Source of the DNA: Notamacropus eugenii
Taxonomy: Eukaryota; Chordata; Mammalia; Diprotodontia; Macropodidae
DNA length: 64,000 bases
NCBI RefSeq assembly: GCF_028372415.1
Contig: NC_092873.1
Span: 351,581,890 to 351,645,889 of the forward strand
Direction: 5' to 3'
A model generated the notes under the pieces. That model had not been told where the DNA came from. It made no database searches and saw only the letters and a program-made list of their open reading frames with translations. Below, in pieces: positions 13,441-25,165 of the stretch. Each line of letters starts with the position of its first letter. Within the stretch, counting starts at the first letter, position 1. The position numbers were made by a program, and so were the translations under genes.

Positions 13441-14344
13441 CATTCTTGGTTAGTTCCAATTGTTAGAAACTTTTTTCCTAATATCAATATCTCAGCTTTG
13501 TGTCACCTTGATGAACATATCTTTTATGTTGTTATCCAAGTCTTTGATAAAAATTCTAAACAGCACAAAGGTAAACACAGATCCTTTGGGACACTCCAAT
13601 GAATACCTCCTTGCCATGGTGACATTGAAGTCAGATTGTCTACTTTTTGAGTCTAGCCATTCAACCAGTTCTGAGTTTCATTTTTATTATCATCCTTTCC
13701 ATATCTCTCCATCTTCTCAATGATGTAATTTATCAAAATCTTTGATAAAAATTAAAATTAAAAATCTAGGTAAAATATATCTACAGTATTTCAGTTAGCC
13801 CTTTGGTAGAAATGAAATAAGGTTAGTATAACAATTCCTGTTCTTTGTGCAAAGACTTGCTGGCTCTTTATAATCCCCATTTCCCTTAGCTGTTCACCAG
13901 CCATCTCTTTAAAATAGGCCTGTTATAAAATGTTCCCAGGAATCAAAGGCAAGCTCACCAATCTATTGTTTTCAGACTCTGTTCTCTTTCATTTTTTTTT
14001 TTTTTTTGAGAACTGGGATACTTGCCCTTATCTGGTACTTCTATCATTCCCCCCCAGTCTTTCAAATAATATTGACAGTACTAGAGTATGTAATTCATCT
14101 GGGTACCAGCCAACCTAATTCATTGAAGTCAGGAAGGTGCTTTACTGATCTTGTGTACCCATTTTCCTAAAGCCATTTTTGTCCAGTCATTTCCTGGATG
14201 AAAGCCATTCTCCTTAGCAGGGAACAGAAATAAAATGTGATTTAAGAAGCTTTGCCTTCTCTGGTGTCTGTTATGTCATTTTTCTGTTACTCCCAAGCAA
14301 AGATCTTCTTCTTTTGATCTTTCTTTTTCTCCTAATATGTCTTT

Positions 14345-14347
<3 letters not shown>

Positions 14348-14394
<47 letters not shown>
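14348..14394. repeat. (CA)n microsatellite
   Basis: Uninterrupted CA dinucleotides, about 23 units. Confidence 0.97.
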
Positions 14395-14397
<3 letters not shown>

Positions 14398-14724
14398 TCA
14401 CCCTTTTTGCTGTCCTTAGCTTCCTTAAACAGTTCATTGTGATATTCATTCTGTGTTTCTTATCTGGCCCTCTTTCCATCTTCTGTACATTTCTTTTTAA
14501 AATCAGCATTGGTTAATGACTTCCCTGTACATCCTCATAGGTGTCTCTTCAGATAAATCCCATTTTCCCTCTTCACTGGAATTGTTTGTCTTTGTGTCTT
14601 TAGGATTTCATTTTTGAGCATTTCCTATCCTTCCTAGACTGACTTCCCCAGCAGCATTTTAGGTGGTGAGATCTGACTTATCCTTCCCAAATCCTTGGAT
14701 TTCCTGAAGTCTTGCTGGAATGAA

Positions 14725-14862
14725 TGAAAAAGAGTTTTCCAAGCCCTCACTATGGGAAGTCACTATGCAAAGTGCTGGGGATATGAATGGAAAAAGTAAG
14801 ACAGTCCCTGGGCTCAAGGAGGTCACACTCTGATTGAGGAAGCTACACATATAAGAAAGCAG
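14725..14862 (-). repeat. L2 LINE 3' end
   Basis: GTGCTGGGGATATGAATGG, then CTGGGCTCAAGGAGGTCACA, is the reverse complement of the L2 3' UTR. It is followed directly by the SINE at 14863. Confidence 0.65.
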
Positions 14863-15972
14863 GCACCTAAGTGGCACAGTTCACAGAATGCTAGGCTTGG
14901 AGTCTGGAAGACATCTTCCTGAGTTCAAATCTCACCTCAGAGACTGGCTAACATGAGAAAACAGGAAGATGATAAATATTGGAGAAGATGTGGGAGAGTT
15001 GGAAGTCTGATTCATTGTTGGTGGAGCTGTGAGCTGACCAACCATTCTGGAGAGCAATTTGGAACTATACCCAAAGGGCTATGAAAATATGCATACCCTT
15101 TGACCCAGCAATACCTGCTTCTAGGACTGTATCCCCAAGAGATCAAAAAAATGGGAAAGGGTCCCACATGTACAAAAATATTTATAGCAGCACTCTTTGT
15201 GGTGGCCAAAAACTGGAAATCAAGGGGATACCCATCAATTAGGGAATGGCTGAATAAATTGTGGTATATGAATGTAATGGAATAATATTGTGCTGTAAGA
15301 AATGATGAACAGGAAGACTTCAGAGAGGCCTGGAAAGACTTATATGATGTGATGCTGAGTGAAAGGAGCAGAACCAGGAGAACTTTGTGCACAGCAATGA
15401 CCACAGTGTGTGAGGATTTTTTCTCGTAGACTTAGAACTTCATTGCAATTCAAGGACCTAAAAAATTCCCAATGGTATTTTAAGGCAAAATGCCTTCCAC
15501 ATCCAGAGAAAGAACTATGAAATTCAATTACAGATCATCTTCTTTTGTATTACGTTTTGGTTTGTTATGTGATTTCTCCCATTCATTTTAATTCTTCTAA
15601 GCAACATGACTGTGGTGAAAACGTATTTAATAGAAATGTAAGTGCAGAACCTATATAAAATTGTATGCCATCTCGGGGAGCGGGGGGCAGGGAGGGGGGA
15701 AGAGGGGGAGGGAAGGAAAAAAATCTAAGTTATATGGTAGTGATTGTAGAACACTGAAAATAAAACAAAAAGAAAAAGAAAAAAACTCACTTCAGACACT
15801 AGCTGTGTGACCCTGGGCAAGTCACTTAACCCTGTTTATTTCTGTTTCACAATCTATAAAATGAAACAAGAAGAAAATGACAAACCACTCCAGTATCTTT
15901 GCCAAGAAAATACCAAATGGGATCATGGAGAGTTGGATGCAACTGAAAACAACTGAATGACAACAACACACA
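14863..15972 (+). repeat. MAR1-type SINE split by an L1
   Basis: The left part (14863-14944) carries the tRNA-like head and GAGTTCAAATCTCACCTCAG. The right part (15786-15972) resumes with TTCAGACACTAGCTGTGTGA and ends in the RTE-like tail CAACTGAAAACAACTGAATG. The L1 at 14945-15785 separates them. Confidence 0.9.
14945..15785 (+). repeat. 5'-truncated L1 (group A), ORF2 C-terminus plus 3' UTR
   Basis: The L1 ORF2 C-terminal domain is readable: around 15109-15285 one frame gives LLLGLYPQEIKKMG, FIAALFVVAKNW and LNKLWYMNVME, typical of L1. A TAA then interrupts the frame at the expected EYY, and coding similarity continues to about 15420. The 3' UTR holds a G-rich polypurine tract (15677-15718) and an A-rich tail (15755-15785). 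The target duplication CTCACCTCAGAGAC at 14931-14944 reappears as CTCACTTCAGACAC at 15786-15799 (two mismatches). Confidence 0.92.
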
Positions 15973-16559
15973 TAAAAGAGAATTTAGCAGATGGTGAAGC
16001 CCATGGTCATATTAGACAGAAGTGCCTCAGGTGAGAAAGCCCAGTAAACCTTAGGCTGCAGTGGCAGAGCAAATGATAAAGCCTGGTAGTCATCTCCCCA
16101 GAAGGACTGTAGTCAGTGAGTCTCATCTGTCCTAGCATTTTGAACTATCATGTTGTACTTCCTGCTTCAAAGGAATCGGGATGTCTTCCAGCTTAAAGAA
16201 GGGGCAAAGCTCCAGCTTTTCCCACATTTCCTGGAATTTCTTCTCTTCTATCCCAAAATCTAGGAGGGAGTGATCATCTTTATAAGGTTCCCTTTATTTA
16301 TTTCTACCCCAGAAACCAGTTCTTCTGTTAATAAAAATTTCTGTTAATTCTTCTGTTAATAAGAATCAGATCCAGAATAGAATATGTTGTTATTGGTTCT
16401 TCCGCCTTTTGAAGGGGGAAATCATCATTAAGACAAGTCAAGGAGTTATTAGTTGCTCTGATTACGAGCTCCAGCAGAAGTCTAGATAATCAAAATCCCC
16501 AATAATTACTTTCTTATGCTTGTGATCCTGTTTCCCAAACTTCTCATCTCAATAGTCAG

Positions 16560-16720
16560 TAGTCAATAAACATTTATTAAGCTCCTACTATGTATCAGGC
16601 ACTGCCAAACTCTGGGGATATAAATAGGAAAAAGAAAGACAGTACCTGCCCACCCAAGGAGGTACAATCTAATAGGGAACTATAATACACAAAAAGATGC
16701 TGAAAATGGGATGAAGTTAT
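16560..16720 (-). repeat. L2 LINE 3' end
   Basis: CAATAAACATTTATTAAGCT, CCTACTATGTATCAGGCACT and CCAAGGAGGTACAATCTAAT are reverse-complement L2 3' terminus. Confidence 0.75.
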
Positions 16721-17450
16721 TTGGTTTGGGGGAGTTGAAACTTATGGTAAATGAAGTTAGCTGGAAAAATCTGAGCCTATAAAGGGAAGAAGCCTTGAGA
16801 GTTCATTGCTCTGCCTTCCAGCCCTCGGGTCAGATAGAAGAGGTACTGAGGGTGCTGAGGAAATGTTGATGATAGTATCAAAGCCAGATGATCTCCAAGA
16901 TGACAAAATTTCAGGTGACAAGCTTATCCTGGGGGAGACATAATGTCCAGCAGAGCAACTGATGGTAGATCTATTTCCTGTATCTGTTGAGGTGGTCTGT
17001 GGCATATTTAAATGACAATATCACTTCTGTTTTTCTCTTTTGACCACCAGAAAGCCATCCACCATATTTGCCTTCTCCTCTACTCTCTGGATTTCCTCAG
17101 ATACTTTCTTAAAAAAGCAGTGCTACCCCACTCTTCACCTTTCAACTAGTCTCTTTCTCTTGAATTAGGTATTTAGAGCTATATTCCAGTCATAAGTTTC
17201 AGACATCAAACATCAGTGATACCTGAGGTCAAATTTTCCTCCTTGCTTTATAACCTGCACTTCCTCTTTTTCGATGTCTAAGCTTTGGGCATTTGTATAT
17301 AGACATTTAAAGTAAGGGATTTTCCTGTTGACTTCTTTCTTACGGATTCCTGGGTTCCTAAACTGTTATTATCCTTCCTCCTTCTCTCTAGTCTATAGCC
17401 CTTTCAACCACTTGAAAGAATTGAGGAAACCACAAACCTCTCATTCTTAT

Positions 17451-17551
17451 ATATTATATGTAAGATAATATATATTATATCTTATATATGTCATATATTA
17501 TGTATCATATATCATATCATATGTATTACATATATTACATATTAAACCATG
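17451..17551. repeat. AT-rich low-complexity (TATA/CATA)
   Basis: Imperfect ATAT/CATAT repeats. Confidence 0.8.
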
Positions 17552-17664
17552 TTCCAAAAGTGCAAATACCATTCTGAACCAGTTTCATAATCTTTGACAA
17601 TACTTATTAGGTTTCTTCTGGCAATATTGTTTATGCCCACTTGAATCATCAAAAGTGGATGTTT

Positions 17665-17806
17665 GGGGCAGCTAGGTAGCTCAGTGGATAAAGCACTAGT
17701 CCTGTAGTCAGGAGGACCTGAGTTCAAATCTGGCCTCAGATATTTGCTAGCTGTGTGACCCTGGGAAAGTCACTTAACCCCATTGCCTACCTCCCCCCAC
17801 ACCCCT
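17665..17806 (+). repeat. tRNA-headed SINE, short A-tailed form
   Basis: It begins GGGGCAGCTAGGTAGCTCAG, contains TTTGCTAGCTGTGTGACCCT and ends after CACTTAACCCCATTGCC with no RTE tail. The flanking duplication is AAAAGTGGATGTTT (17651-17664) and AAAAATGGATAGTT (17807-17820). Confidence 0.88.
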
Positions 17807-17839
17807 AAAAATGGATAGTTGTCTTTCATTTTTAGCTTT

Positions 17840-18935
17840 GAGAGGTTCTCCGTTACATTTTAGATATATTCCCTTGGAAGACAACAGGCCTATCTGTTAT
17901 CAGGTTGACAAATAGCTGCCTCAGTATCCCTGAGTATACCTCCTCCTAATACTACTACTACGTTTGTCTTTCTCTGACTTCTACTCGATGACCTCTCAAC
18001 TTTCTTTGTGGCTCTACTATGTCATACTTTGAAGGACAAACAATTTCATCATCCTTAGAGCTAACTTCTTACTAGCTTCACACCTCTTTATAAGTTCTAA
18101 ATATACAACTTTCCTTTTCCTACTCTTTCTCTTCTGTATAACACTCTTCTTCATGTCTATCCTCCTTTACCTCAAGTCCTTTTTCTTGTCCTCTCCCACA
18201 CCCTGCCCCCATTGAAGCTTCATTTCTGTCTCCTTTAGGAACAGTTAATTGTCCCAGTATCTGGGAGTGGAGAGAGGGACCTCTTTAACGCTATTTTTAA
18301 AATTACTTGTGAGTATTCATACCCCAACCCTATGTATCTGGATAAAAAATTTTAGAGGCATTTGCCACTTCTTAATAGCCTGATAATCCCACCCAACCTG
18401 CTTATTTTCAACAGTTCCACAGACACACCCCTTCTTCTTCTCTACTTTGCACCAAACATATCTATTTGGCCAGTTTTGCCAGCTCACCAATCCATTCTAT
18501 CTATTGTGTTTAGACCTCTAATTCTTCCACTTACCTTTTCTTATTTATCTGGCATTATCTCACCAACTACCTTCTGCTTTTCCTTCGTTAGTCTTCCTCC
18601 AGGTTATTACTCCTTAATCGTCCTTGGATGTCATATGCCTTTTGTATTCCTTGAATCTGTTTGTTTTCTATCTTTTTTCACAGAACCCACAAATAGCATC
18701 TGAACCAGTCAGATTCTCCTTATTGTCTTTTGAAGTTGTTCAAATTTCCCCTCCCTCATTCAGCTTTTGCCCCTTCTCACTAATCCAAATCTCTCTACAT
18801 TCTGCCTTGTATAGTTTTGTGTCCATATATAATCCTCTCTATAAGAATTGTCCAATTTATATCCCCTGTATCTTCCACCGAGCCTCAATTCTGATAAGTG
18901 TGTTTAATTGAATTGCTTGTTTGTTGAATTAAATT
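17840..18935. other. Unassigned pyrimidine-rich sequence
   Basis: Plus strand is C/T-rich with small open frames (18362-18703 is 113 codons) but no domain. It is probably decayed antisense LINE; no family can be named. Confidence 0.35.
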
Positions 18936-18986
18936 GGAGTCAGGCAACCTGGACTCTACATATGGCTTTTCCACTAACTCAGTGCC

Positions 18987-19130
18987 AGATTGTGGAGGGC
19001 CTTAGATGCCAGGCAAAGGATGTTGGTTGGCATCAGGGAGACTGAAGATTTTTTGAGCCTATTTAGTGACATGACCAAAATCTAGGACCAATTAGTGCAA
19101 AGTCTAGGGATAGTTAGAAAGGAACTTTGT
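18987..19130 (-). repeat. L2 LINE internal fragment
   Basis: GGAGGGCCTTAGATGCCAGG and TTTAGTGACATGACCAAAAT match the reverse complement of L2 ORF2 sequence. Confidence 0.6.
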
Positions 19131-19270
19131 AACAATTAGAGCTGTTCAATAATGAAATATGTTACCTCATCAGGTAGTGAGTTTCCCATCATGGGCAGTG
19201 TTTCAGCAGATGTTGAATGAACTTCGGTCAGAGATGTTATAGAGAAGATGTTGATATCATGTTGGAGGAT
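19125..19270 (+). repeat. L3/CR1 3' end, sense
   Basis: TTAGAGCTGTTCAATAATGA, CATCAGGTAGTGAGTTTCCC and GTCAGAGATGTTATAGAGAA follow the order of the CR1/L3 3' coding end. Confidence 0.65.
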
Positions 19271-19699
19271 CTAGCTCTTAAAATGCTATGAATGTATGTG
19301 GGAAAGCATGCAAATGATATGACAGAGTGAGATGGGATTTTCTTTGGAGGAGGAGAATTTTGAGTTTAGCTGTGTAAAGAGGTCATGAACTGGAGCAAAT
19401 AACATGGAATGAGTTTAGAAAATACATTTTATTCTCCAGGGTCTCCATTCTGTTTCACAGAAGAAAGAGAGGCTTCTTGGCCTATAGGAGCAGTTAGGGG
19501 GTCATCTATACATTCTGCAGACTTAGAGTAGTTCTTAATTCACCTCAAAGACAACAGTCAGAACTCTCCTGTCTCTAAAGGTATTGCTACTCACCTTCAA
19601 ATTGTGAAGAAGTCTAGCGGGGAGAGAGATTCAGACTAGGTTTCTGTTTAGGAGTATTACCCAGTGGATGTCTGGGTGTGAGGCTTCTAGCAAATAGAT

Positions 19700-19850
19700 G
19701 TTATGGATCCTCTTATAGATAGGGAGAATGAGACCCAAAGAGGTTAGGTGAATTACCTAAAGTCACATAGATAGTAACTGTTTGAACTATATTGAAATGC
19801 AGATCCCCTGGCTCCACATCTTTCCACTACATTAAGTTGCTTCTCCAGCC
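19700..19850 (-). repeat. MIR CORE-SINE
   Basis: GAGACCCAAAGAGGTTAGGT, TACCTAAAGTCACATAG, then GCAGATCCCCTGGCTCC. Confidence 0.7.
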
Positions 19851-20009
19851 TGGAGGTTAACTGTTAATTCAAGTGATAAATAGGTTCAGTTCTAGATTGG
19901 AGGATGTCAGCTACTACAGACATAAAAGGCTAAATGAACTTTTTAACACCCTCCACTCATTTGATTGCTCCTGTAGCTTTGTAGAATTTGTCTTTAAAAT
20001 GTGGATTAA

Positions 20010-20870
20010 AGGAAAGTTTGCACTATTTTAAAAATTAGAAGAAAACTACATCAAATACATTTCACAGATATGCTACAGGAGAATTTTTTACCAAATAAGT
20101 AGTAGAGGTAATCACAAAAGAGAGATGATTTCAATTACATGAAACTGAAAAATTGCAACTAGTGTGACTAGTATGAAATGAAAAGCTGTTTATTGGGGAG
20201 AATAATCGTATCAGGTATTGCATAGGAGCAGTTCTCAAAAAGAGAATTGCAAACTATTAAAAATTATATGAAAGACTGGTTCAAGCCACTAATAATAAGA
20301 AATACACATCAAAACTCTAAGCTTTCATCTTACACCTAACAAACTGGCAAAAACAACAAAAGATAGGTATGATCAATGTTAGACAGAGGAGAATCAGACA
20401 CATTAATATACTGTTATGGAGCTGAGTTGGTCCAACCTTTATGGAAAGCAATTTGAAATTAGTGCTAAGAAAGTTACTATAATGTCCCATCCTTTTGCCC
20501 AGGGAGTTCTTTGCTAATCTTATGCCCCAGGATGATAAGAGACAGAAATAAAGACCTCATAGACACTGAAATATTCCCTGCAGCACTTTTGTGGTAGCAA
20601 AGAACTGGAAAGACAGGAGATACCCATAGAATGGCTAAAGAAATTATGGTATATGAATGTAATGGAATTCTAAAATATCATTAGAAATTATGATTACAAA
20701 AAAATAATAATAATAAAAAAGAAATTATGATTACAAAAAGTTCATAGAGAGTTTAAACTGATGCAAAATGAAGTAAGCAAGACATAAGAAGATAATATAC
20801 AAGACGACTAAACAATGAAAATGGAAAGAACCAAAACTTAAGGATGTTTAATTAGAATTAGCAAGCTTAC
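20010..20870 (+). repeat. Ancient L1/HAL1-like LINE, sense
   Basis: ATAATAAGAAATACACATCA, CAAACTGGCAAAAACAAC, GGAAAGCAATTTGAAATTAG, TATGGTATATGAATGTAATG and AAAATGAAGTAAGCAAGAC recapitulate the 3' half of mammalian L1/HAL1 ORF2. It is much more decayed than the L1 at 14945. Simple A-rich padding lies at 20696-20740. Confidence 0.65.
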
Positions 20871-21009
20871 TCCTAACAAAGGTGAGAAAATGCATCTCCC
20901 TGCCTTCATTGGAGAAATGGGGGACTAAGAGTATGGAACCTTATACTGTCAGATTCGGATTAACTGCTGGTTAATTTTGCTGAACTGTTCTTTTTCTCTT
21001 TATTCTTTG

Positions 21010-21470
21010 GTAAAAGATGACTTCAAGTTAGTCTGGAGTTCAGGTTTGAGATCAGAATGAAATGAGAAACTGTTAGATCATCTGAGAATTAACAAAAGGA
21101 AGTTTATTTAGTCATAGCAGGAAAAGGATCTTCAACAAGGATAGAGCTTTGGTTCAGGTAGATACAGCCATCTTCATCTCCATACACATAAAAAAAGTCT
21201 AATCATCAGAATATAATTAGCACGCTGTGATGGCTCAAATGACGGTGAGACATCCACCAAGGCTCAGGGGCACTAGTCTCTTTAATGCTTGAAACTATGT
21301 AAGTCCTAAAACCTTAGACTGGGCATGATTCCAGTACCTATGAAAGAAAAGTTAGCTTAGCCTTCCTGACTAGAGCCCTAAGATGCCCATGTGACAAGGC
21401 TCTAAGAAATACAGTTCCTATTCTACAAGGGATGACTCTCTGGGTGGTGAGGGATGTATTTGAAAATGAA
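21010..21470 (-). mobile_element. Possible old retroviral LTR fossil
   Basis: Read on the minus strand, an AATAAA polyadenylation-type signal followed by a T/C-rich segment resembles the R/U5 part of an LTR. I could not fix the ends or find a target duplication, so the family and even the class remain uncertain. If it is an LTR, it is a broken solitary fossil. Confidence 0.25.
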
Positions 21471-21701
21471 AATTGATATAAAAACAAGTTATCAATTTTT
21501 TTAAAAGGGAAAAAAAGTTCAGCTTGAGTAAACCTTTGAAAGAAATTGAGAAGGTGCTTCTTAGCCCTATGGGACAAAAATAAGGTTCATGCTTGGTCTA
21601 TCCCTCACTAAAATCTCAAGGGCATCAAAAATCAGAAAGGGATGGAGACAAGGAAGGTACTCATTGTACTCATATTATACCTGTCAAGAATCCTTATATT
21701 C

Positions 21702-21850
21702 TTTTATTGTTTGGGTTTTTTTTTTTTTGAGGCAATCAGGGTTAAGTGACTTGCCCAAAGTCACACAGCTAGTAAGCGTCTGAGGCCAGATTTGAACTCC
21801 GGTCCTCCTGATTCCAAGCCCAGTGCTCTATACGCTGTACAACCTAGCTG
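21702..21850 (-). repeat. tRNA-headed SINE, short form, with 13-bp TSD
   Basis: A T-run (21718-21729) precedes GAGGCAATCAGGGTTAAGTG, CACACAGCTAGTAAGCGTCT and the head CTGTACAACCTAGCTG in antisense. The flanking duplication AATCCTTATATTC (21689-21701) and AATTCTTATATTC (21851-21863) has one mismatch. Confidence 0.9.
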
Positions 21851-22024
21851 AATTCTTATATTCAAGATTGCTTAGATCACATCTACTTCTACACCTACAT
21901 TTTTCCATGAAGTCAAGCTTCTCTTTATCAAATTACTACATATAGAATGTTCTCTTATCTGAATATTCATTATTGAGTTCCCACAGTTGCCCGGTTGCAT
22001 TTTGTATTGGTATAGACTGATGAT

Positions 22025-22660
22025 TTATTTTCTGGGCTGATGTTTTTTAACAACATTTTTATTGATGCCTTTTGTTTTTACATAATAGCCATTTTAACAC
22101 AACTGTTCTCAAAGGAAAAATTAAACAAAAACATCCAATACAGAAAGTCTGGTGATGTGTATGATACTCTGTCTGCCCCTTTGCTTCAAGGAAGAAGGTG
22201 CATTTCATTATCCCTTTGTTGGGACCTTAATTGGCTTTTCCCCTACTCACGTGTTTAAAAATTTGTTTATTAATCTTTTGCTTGACTTTGCAGTCGTTGA
22301 TTGTGAATATCATTCTCTTTGTTCTGCTTTTCTGAATCTGTAGCAGTTTTTACAAATCTAACCACCACCTGTTCTCTGAAATCTTTGTAACTCTCCTTTC
22401 TTATTATCCAGCACTATTTTGGTATGTTTATTCTATCATAGATTTTTTCTTCAGCATGCCTTAATGCATGGATACTCACCTTATTTCAAGTTCTTTGATA
22501 TCACAAAAAAGTGCTCTTGTGAGTATTTTGACATTTGTTACTGTCATTGACTTGCTTGGGGTATATGCCTCATGTGGAACAATGGGTATGTATGACTTTA
22601 AAAAATAGTCACTTATCTTGAATAATTTCAATTGCCAATGTTACAACACCATAGACTGTA
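22025..22660 (-). repeat. Ancient L1/HAL1-like LINE, antisense
   Basis: TTTTTATTGATGCCTTTTGT, TTGCTTGGGGTATATGCCTC and GGAACAATGGGTATGTATGA parallel the antisense element at 33380-34960, so both belong to one old family. Confidence 0.55.
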
Positions 22661-22799
22661 CTCTTCAAACTTCATTTTACTCCTTAAGAACAACAAATGT
22701 ACATCTAAAAGAGGATAAAAACATTGAAATCTACTATGATTAGGCTACCATCAACTCCATCAATGCAACTATTATCACTTTTGTTTTCTTTGCCAATCT

Positions 22800-22940
22800 G
22801 ACCTGTGTTTCCATTAGTATAGGGAACTCCCATTAAGGAGAGTCTGTCTATCAGTGTGGATTCGCAGATGTCCAACTTAATAGTCTTATCAAGAAAGTTA
22901 CCTAGGGCTCTGACAGGTCACATGGCATCTCACTGTGTTT
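22800..22940 (-). repeat. THER/MIR-type SINE fragment
   Basis: TAGTATAGGGAACTCCCATT, TGTGGATTCGCAGATG and CCTAGGGCTCTGACAGGTCA match the segment order of the SINE at 13225-13440. Confidence 0.6.
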
Positions 22941-23079
22941 CAGAAGTGGATTTTCTTGGCTATCTACTGGCCAAAATCCTACTCTGCTAGGTTATGTAAG
23001 GGAAGTAAAAGTTCACATAATATGTGGATATTCACTAATGAAGATACCACTTGTAAAGTTAGTCCCTACTCAAATATCT

Positions 23080-23565
23080 CTCTCAGCTTAACACTATATA
23101 GTATGCAGGCTCATGTCCACCCTTCATAACCTAGCCCTCTCCTACCTTTCCCATCTTCTTATGCCATATGGTCTTCATTCCAATGACATTGGTCTCCTTG
23201 CCGTTCCATGAACAAGATACTCCATTTCTTGGCTCCTGGTTTTTTCCTAGCTGCCCTTGATGTGTAAAATTCTCTTCATCTCTGTCTACTGGTTTTCCTG
23301 GCTTCCTTTAAGTCAGCTAAGCTCCATCTTTTACCAGAAGCCTTTCCAACCTCTCTTAAACCTATTGCTTTCCCTTTTAAAATTATTTCCTATTTATCCT
23401 GTATATAGCCTGTTTGTCTATATGTTTGTTTGTGGTCTCCCCTATCCCATTGTCAGCTCCTTGAGAGCAGAAACTATGTTTCACTTCTTTTTTGTATTCC
23501 TGGTACTTAGCACAGTACCTGGCACATAGTAAGACCTTAACGAATGTTTATGGACAGTCAGCTGA
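23080..23565 (+). repeat. L2 LINE 3' region
   Basis: CCTTGCCGTTCCATGAACAA, CAGAAGCCTTTCCAACCTCT, GTCAGCTCCTTGAGAGCAGA and TACCTGGCACATAGTAAGAC occur in consensus order; about 480 bases to the true 3' terminus. Confidence 0.9.
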
Positions 23566-23569
23566 CAAA

Positions 23570-24590
23570 ACACATCCCTAAATTCTTTGGATCAATTTCT
23601 AGTCAGTTTTCCGATTCATATTCCATTGAACACAGGCAAATTAGGAGAATTCCAGCCAAATTCCCTGGGGAATGGATTGGAGGATGGTGAGGGAAGGGGA
23701 GCACTTTGGCCATAGACTTTGCCCTCCTTTCTCTCCTTCCCTCTCCTTTGCATTGGTAGAGGACCTTGTGAGCTTCAAAGGATCCTAAGAATTTTAGATT
23801 TCTGTTGGCAATATCTTCACTGGAAACCAGTCCTGACCTTCTGCTGGAATCTCTGCCAGATGCTCAAATAACTTGGGTTCTAAACCAGTTTTCTCATTTA
23901 TGGATGAGTCACAGGGCATGACTAAGTATCCTCAGTCAATGGGAACACTTCGGATCAACATCACTCCTTTTACTGCCTCTGCTTTTCTCATTTAATCTAA
24001 TATTTTGATTAATAATTGTTTTTCAATTATCTTAGCACTTGAGGTGACAGGGCAAGTTGCTTTACTCGGTCAACTCTACTTTTAGTTTAATTATTCAGGA
24101 GGAAGTCCTCAACAGTATTTACATTGAAGGATTAGTTCCCCAGTTTTAACTGGGTTCACTTTAAGTGACCTTTTCAGGTACCAATAGTTCCCAGATAAGA
24201 ACTTCTTGTATTATATTTATCTATGTCTATGTTGGAATTGCAGTCTTTCAGTAGAATGAAATCTCCCTCCGGCCTGGCCCTTTTTTTTCCTGTTTTTACC
24301 CCTCCCCCCAGCACCCAGCACAGTGTGGGTGCTTAATATTTGTTGTTTTAAATTGAAGGCATTTCAGACTCCATCCTAATCACAGGCTTTATTTTAAAGA
24401 GGAGGTAGCTGAGAAGGGGGCGTGGGTTTGGGGGTGGGGATGGTGGAACTGAACACAGTTGGAATTTAAACCCAGGTCTTCCACATTCAGCTCTCTTAAC
24501 TCACACCACCAGTGACTTGTTTCTTCTAGCTGTTGGGGCAGGTGGAGGCGGAGAGAAGACCAGATGGACGCTTTATGATGGTGGAGAAGG
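23570..24590. other. Mostly unique sequence
   Basis: No exon recognised. 24455-24515 (GAATTTAAACCCAGGTCTTC) looks like a short antisense SINE relic. Confidence 0.4.
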
Positions 24591-24699
24591 GATTTAGGGA
24601 GAAGGGATTAGGGATTTAGCGAGATCATCTAGTCCAAAGGAGGAAACCGAGGTCCAGAAATGTAAAGGCTTCCCGGAGCAGGAGGTGGGGGATGGGGAT

Positions 24700-24700
<1 letters not shown>

Positions 24701-24730
<30 letters not shown>
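24701..24730. repeat. (GT)n microsatellite
   Basis: Uninterrupted TG units at the left edge of the CpG-enriched stretch. Confidence 0.95.
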
Positions 24731-24732
<2 letters not shown>

Positions 24733-24917
24733 CGTGCTGATGCTGAACTGCACCTAAAAGGGAAATGCACTCAATTGAGCAAGACGACTCCCCCAGGGCG
24801 AGGCACCACTGCCTGTCCTGGGGGAGGCCGAGCAGCCCTAGCAGACACAGGGCTGTGCACAAAAATGCACGTGTGTGTGCGCGCGCTCGTGCAAAGTGCG
24901 TGACACGAGTCCCTCAC

Positions 24918-25165
24918 CCTGCGCTATGTCCGCTCAACTCCAGACTCTGGGTCCACTCCTCCTGATCCACAAACTAAGAAGCTGGGGAAGGGGGACAGGG
25001 GAGCTCCCGCTTTCGCTCCGTAGGGTTAAAGAAAGCAATTGGAGATCTTGGTGTCTCTAAAGCCTGCGCTCTGCCGGCTCAACTCTGGCCTCCAGGTCCG
25101 CGTATCCCCTGTCCACAGAACAAACTGGGGAGTCGGAGGGGATGACTGGGGAAGAGAAGGGGCAG
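24918..25165. repeat. Degenerate two-copy tandem repeat, period about 145 bp
   Basis: CCTGCGCTATGTCCGCTCAA at 24918 recurs as CCTGCGCTCTGCCGGCTCAA at 25063. Each copy then has a GGTCC segment, a CCACA...CAAACT segment and a GGGGA-rich segment. It lies inside the CpG-enriched stretch. Confidence 0.7.

Larger units (their letters stand above)
13095..14720 (-). repeat. L3/CR1 LINE, antisense, interrupted
   Basis: On the plus strand CATCCAGCCTCTGCTTGAAG, TTAGAAACTTTTTTCCTAAT, then GTCTTTGATAAAAATTCTAA and TTTGGGACACTCCAATGAAT are reverse-complement signatures of the CR1/L3 3' part and reverse transcriptase. A SINE sits at 13225-13440, and the jump near 13490-13500 suggests an internal deletion. 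The element probably resumes after the insertions at 14725-15972. Confidence 0.7.
16000..17560 (-). repeat. Probable continuation of antisense L3/CR1
   Basis: TCTAGATAATCAAAATCCCC followed by AATAATTACTTTC, and the AGATCCAGAATAGAATATG segment, resemble the reverse complement of the CR1/L3 endonuclease region. An L2 fragment interrupts at 16560-16720. Identity beyond 17000 is weak. Confidence 0.45.

Noticed and set aside
15012-15404. 130-codon minus-strand open frame
   Set aside because: It is the shadow of the sense L1 ORF2 C-terminal coding sequence.
17665-17740. tRNA-like box A/B resemblance in SINE heads
   Set aside because: These are tRNA-derived SINE promoters; no complete tRNA cloverleaf or anticodon arm could be drawn.
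18362-18911. Two overlapping plus frames of 113 and 95 codons
   Set aside because: C/T-rich sequence with few stops by composition; no motif, start context or splice context.
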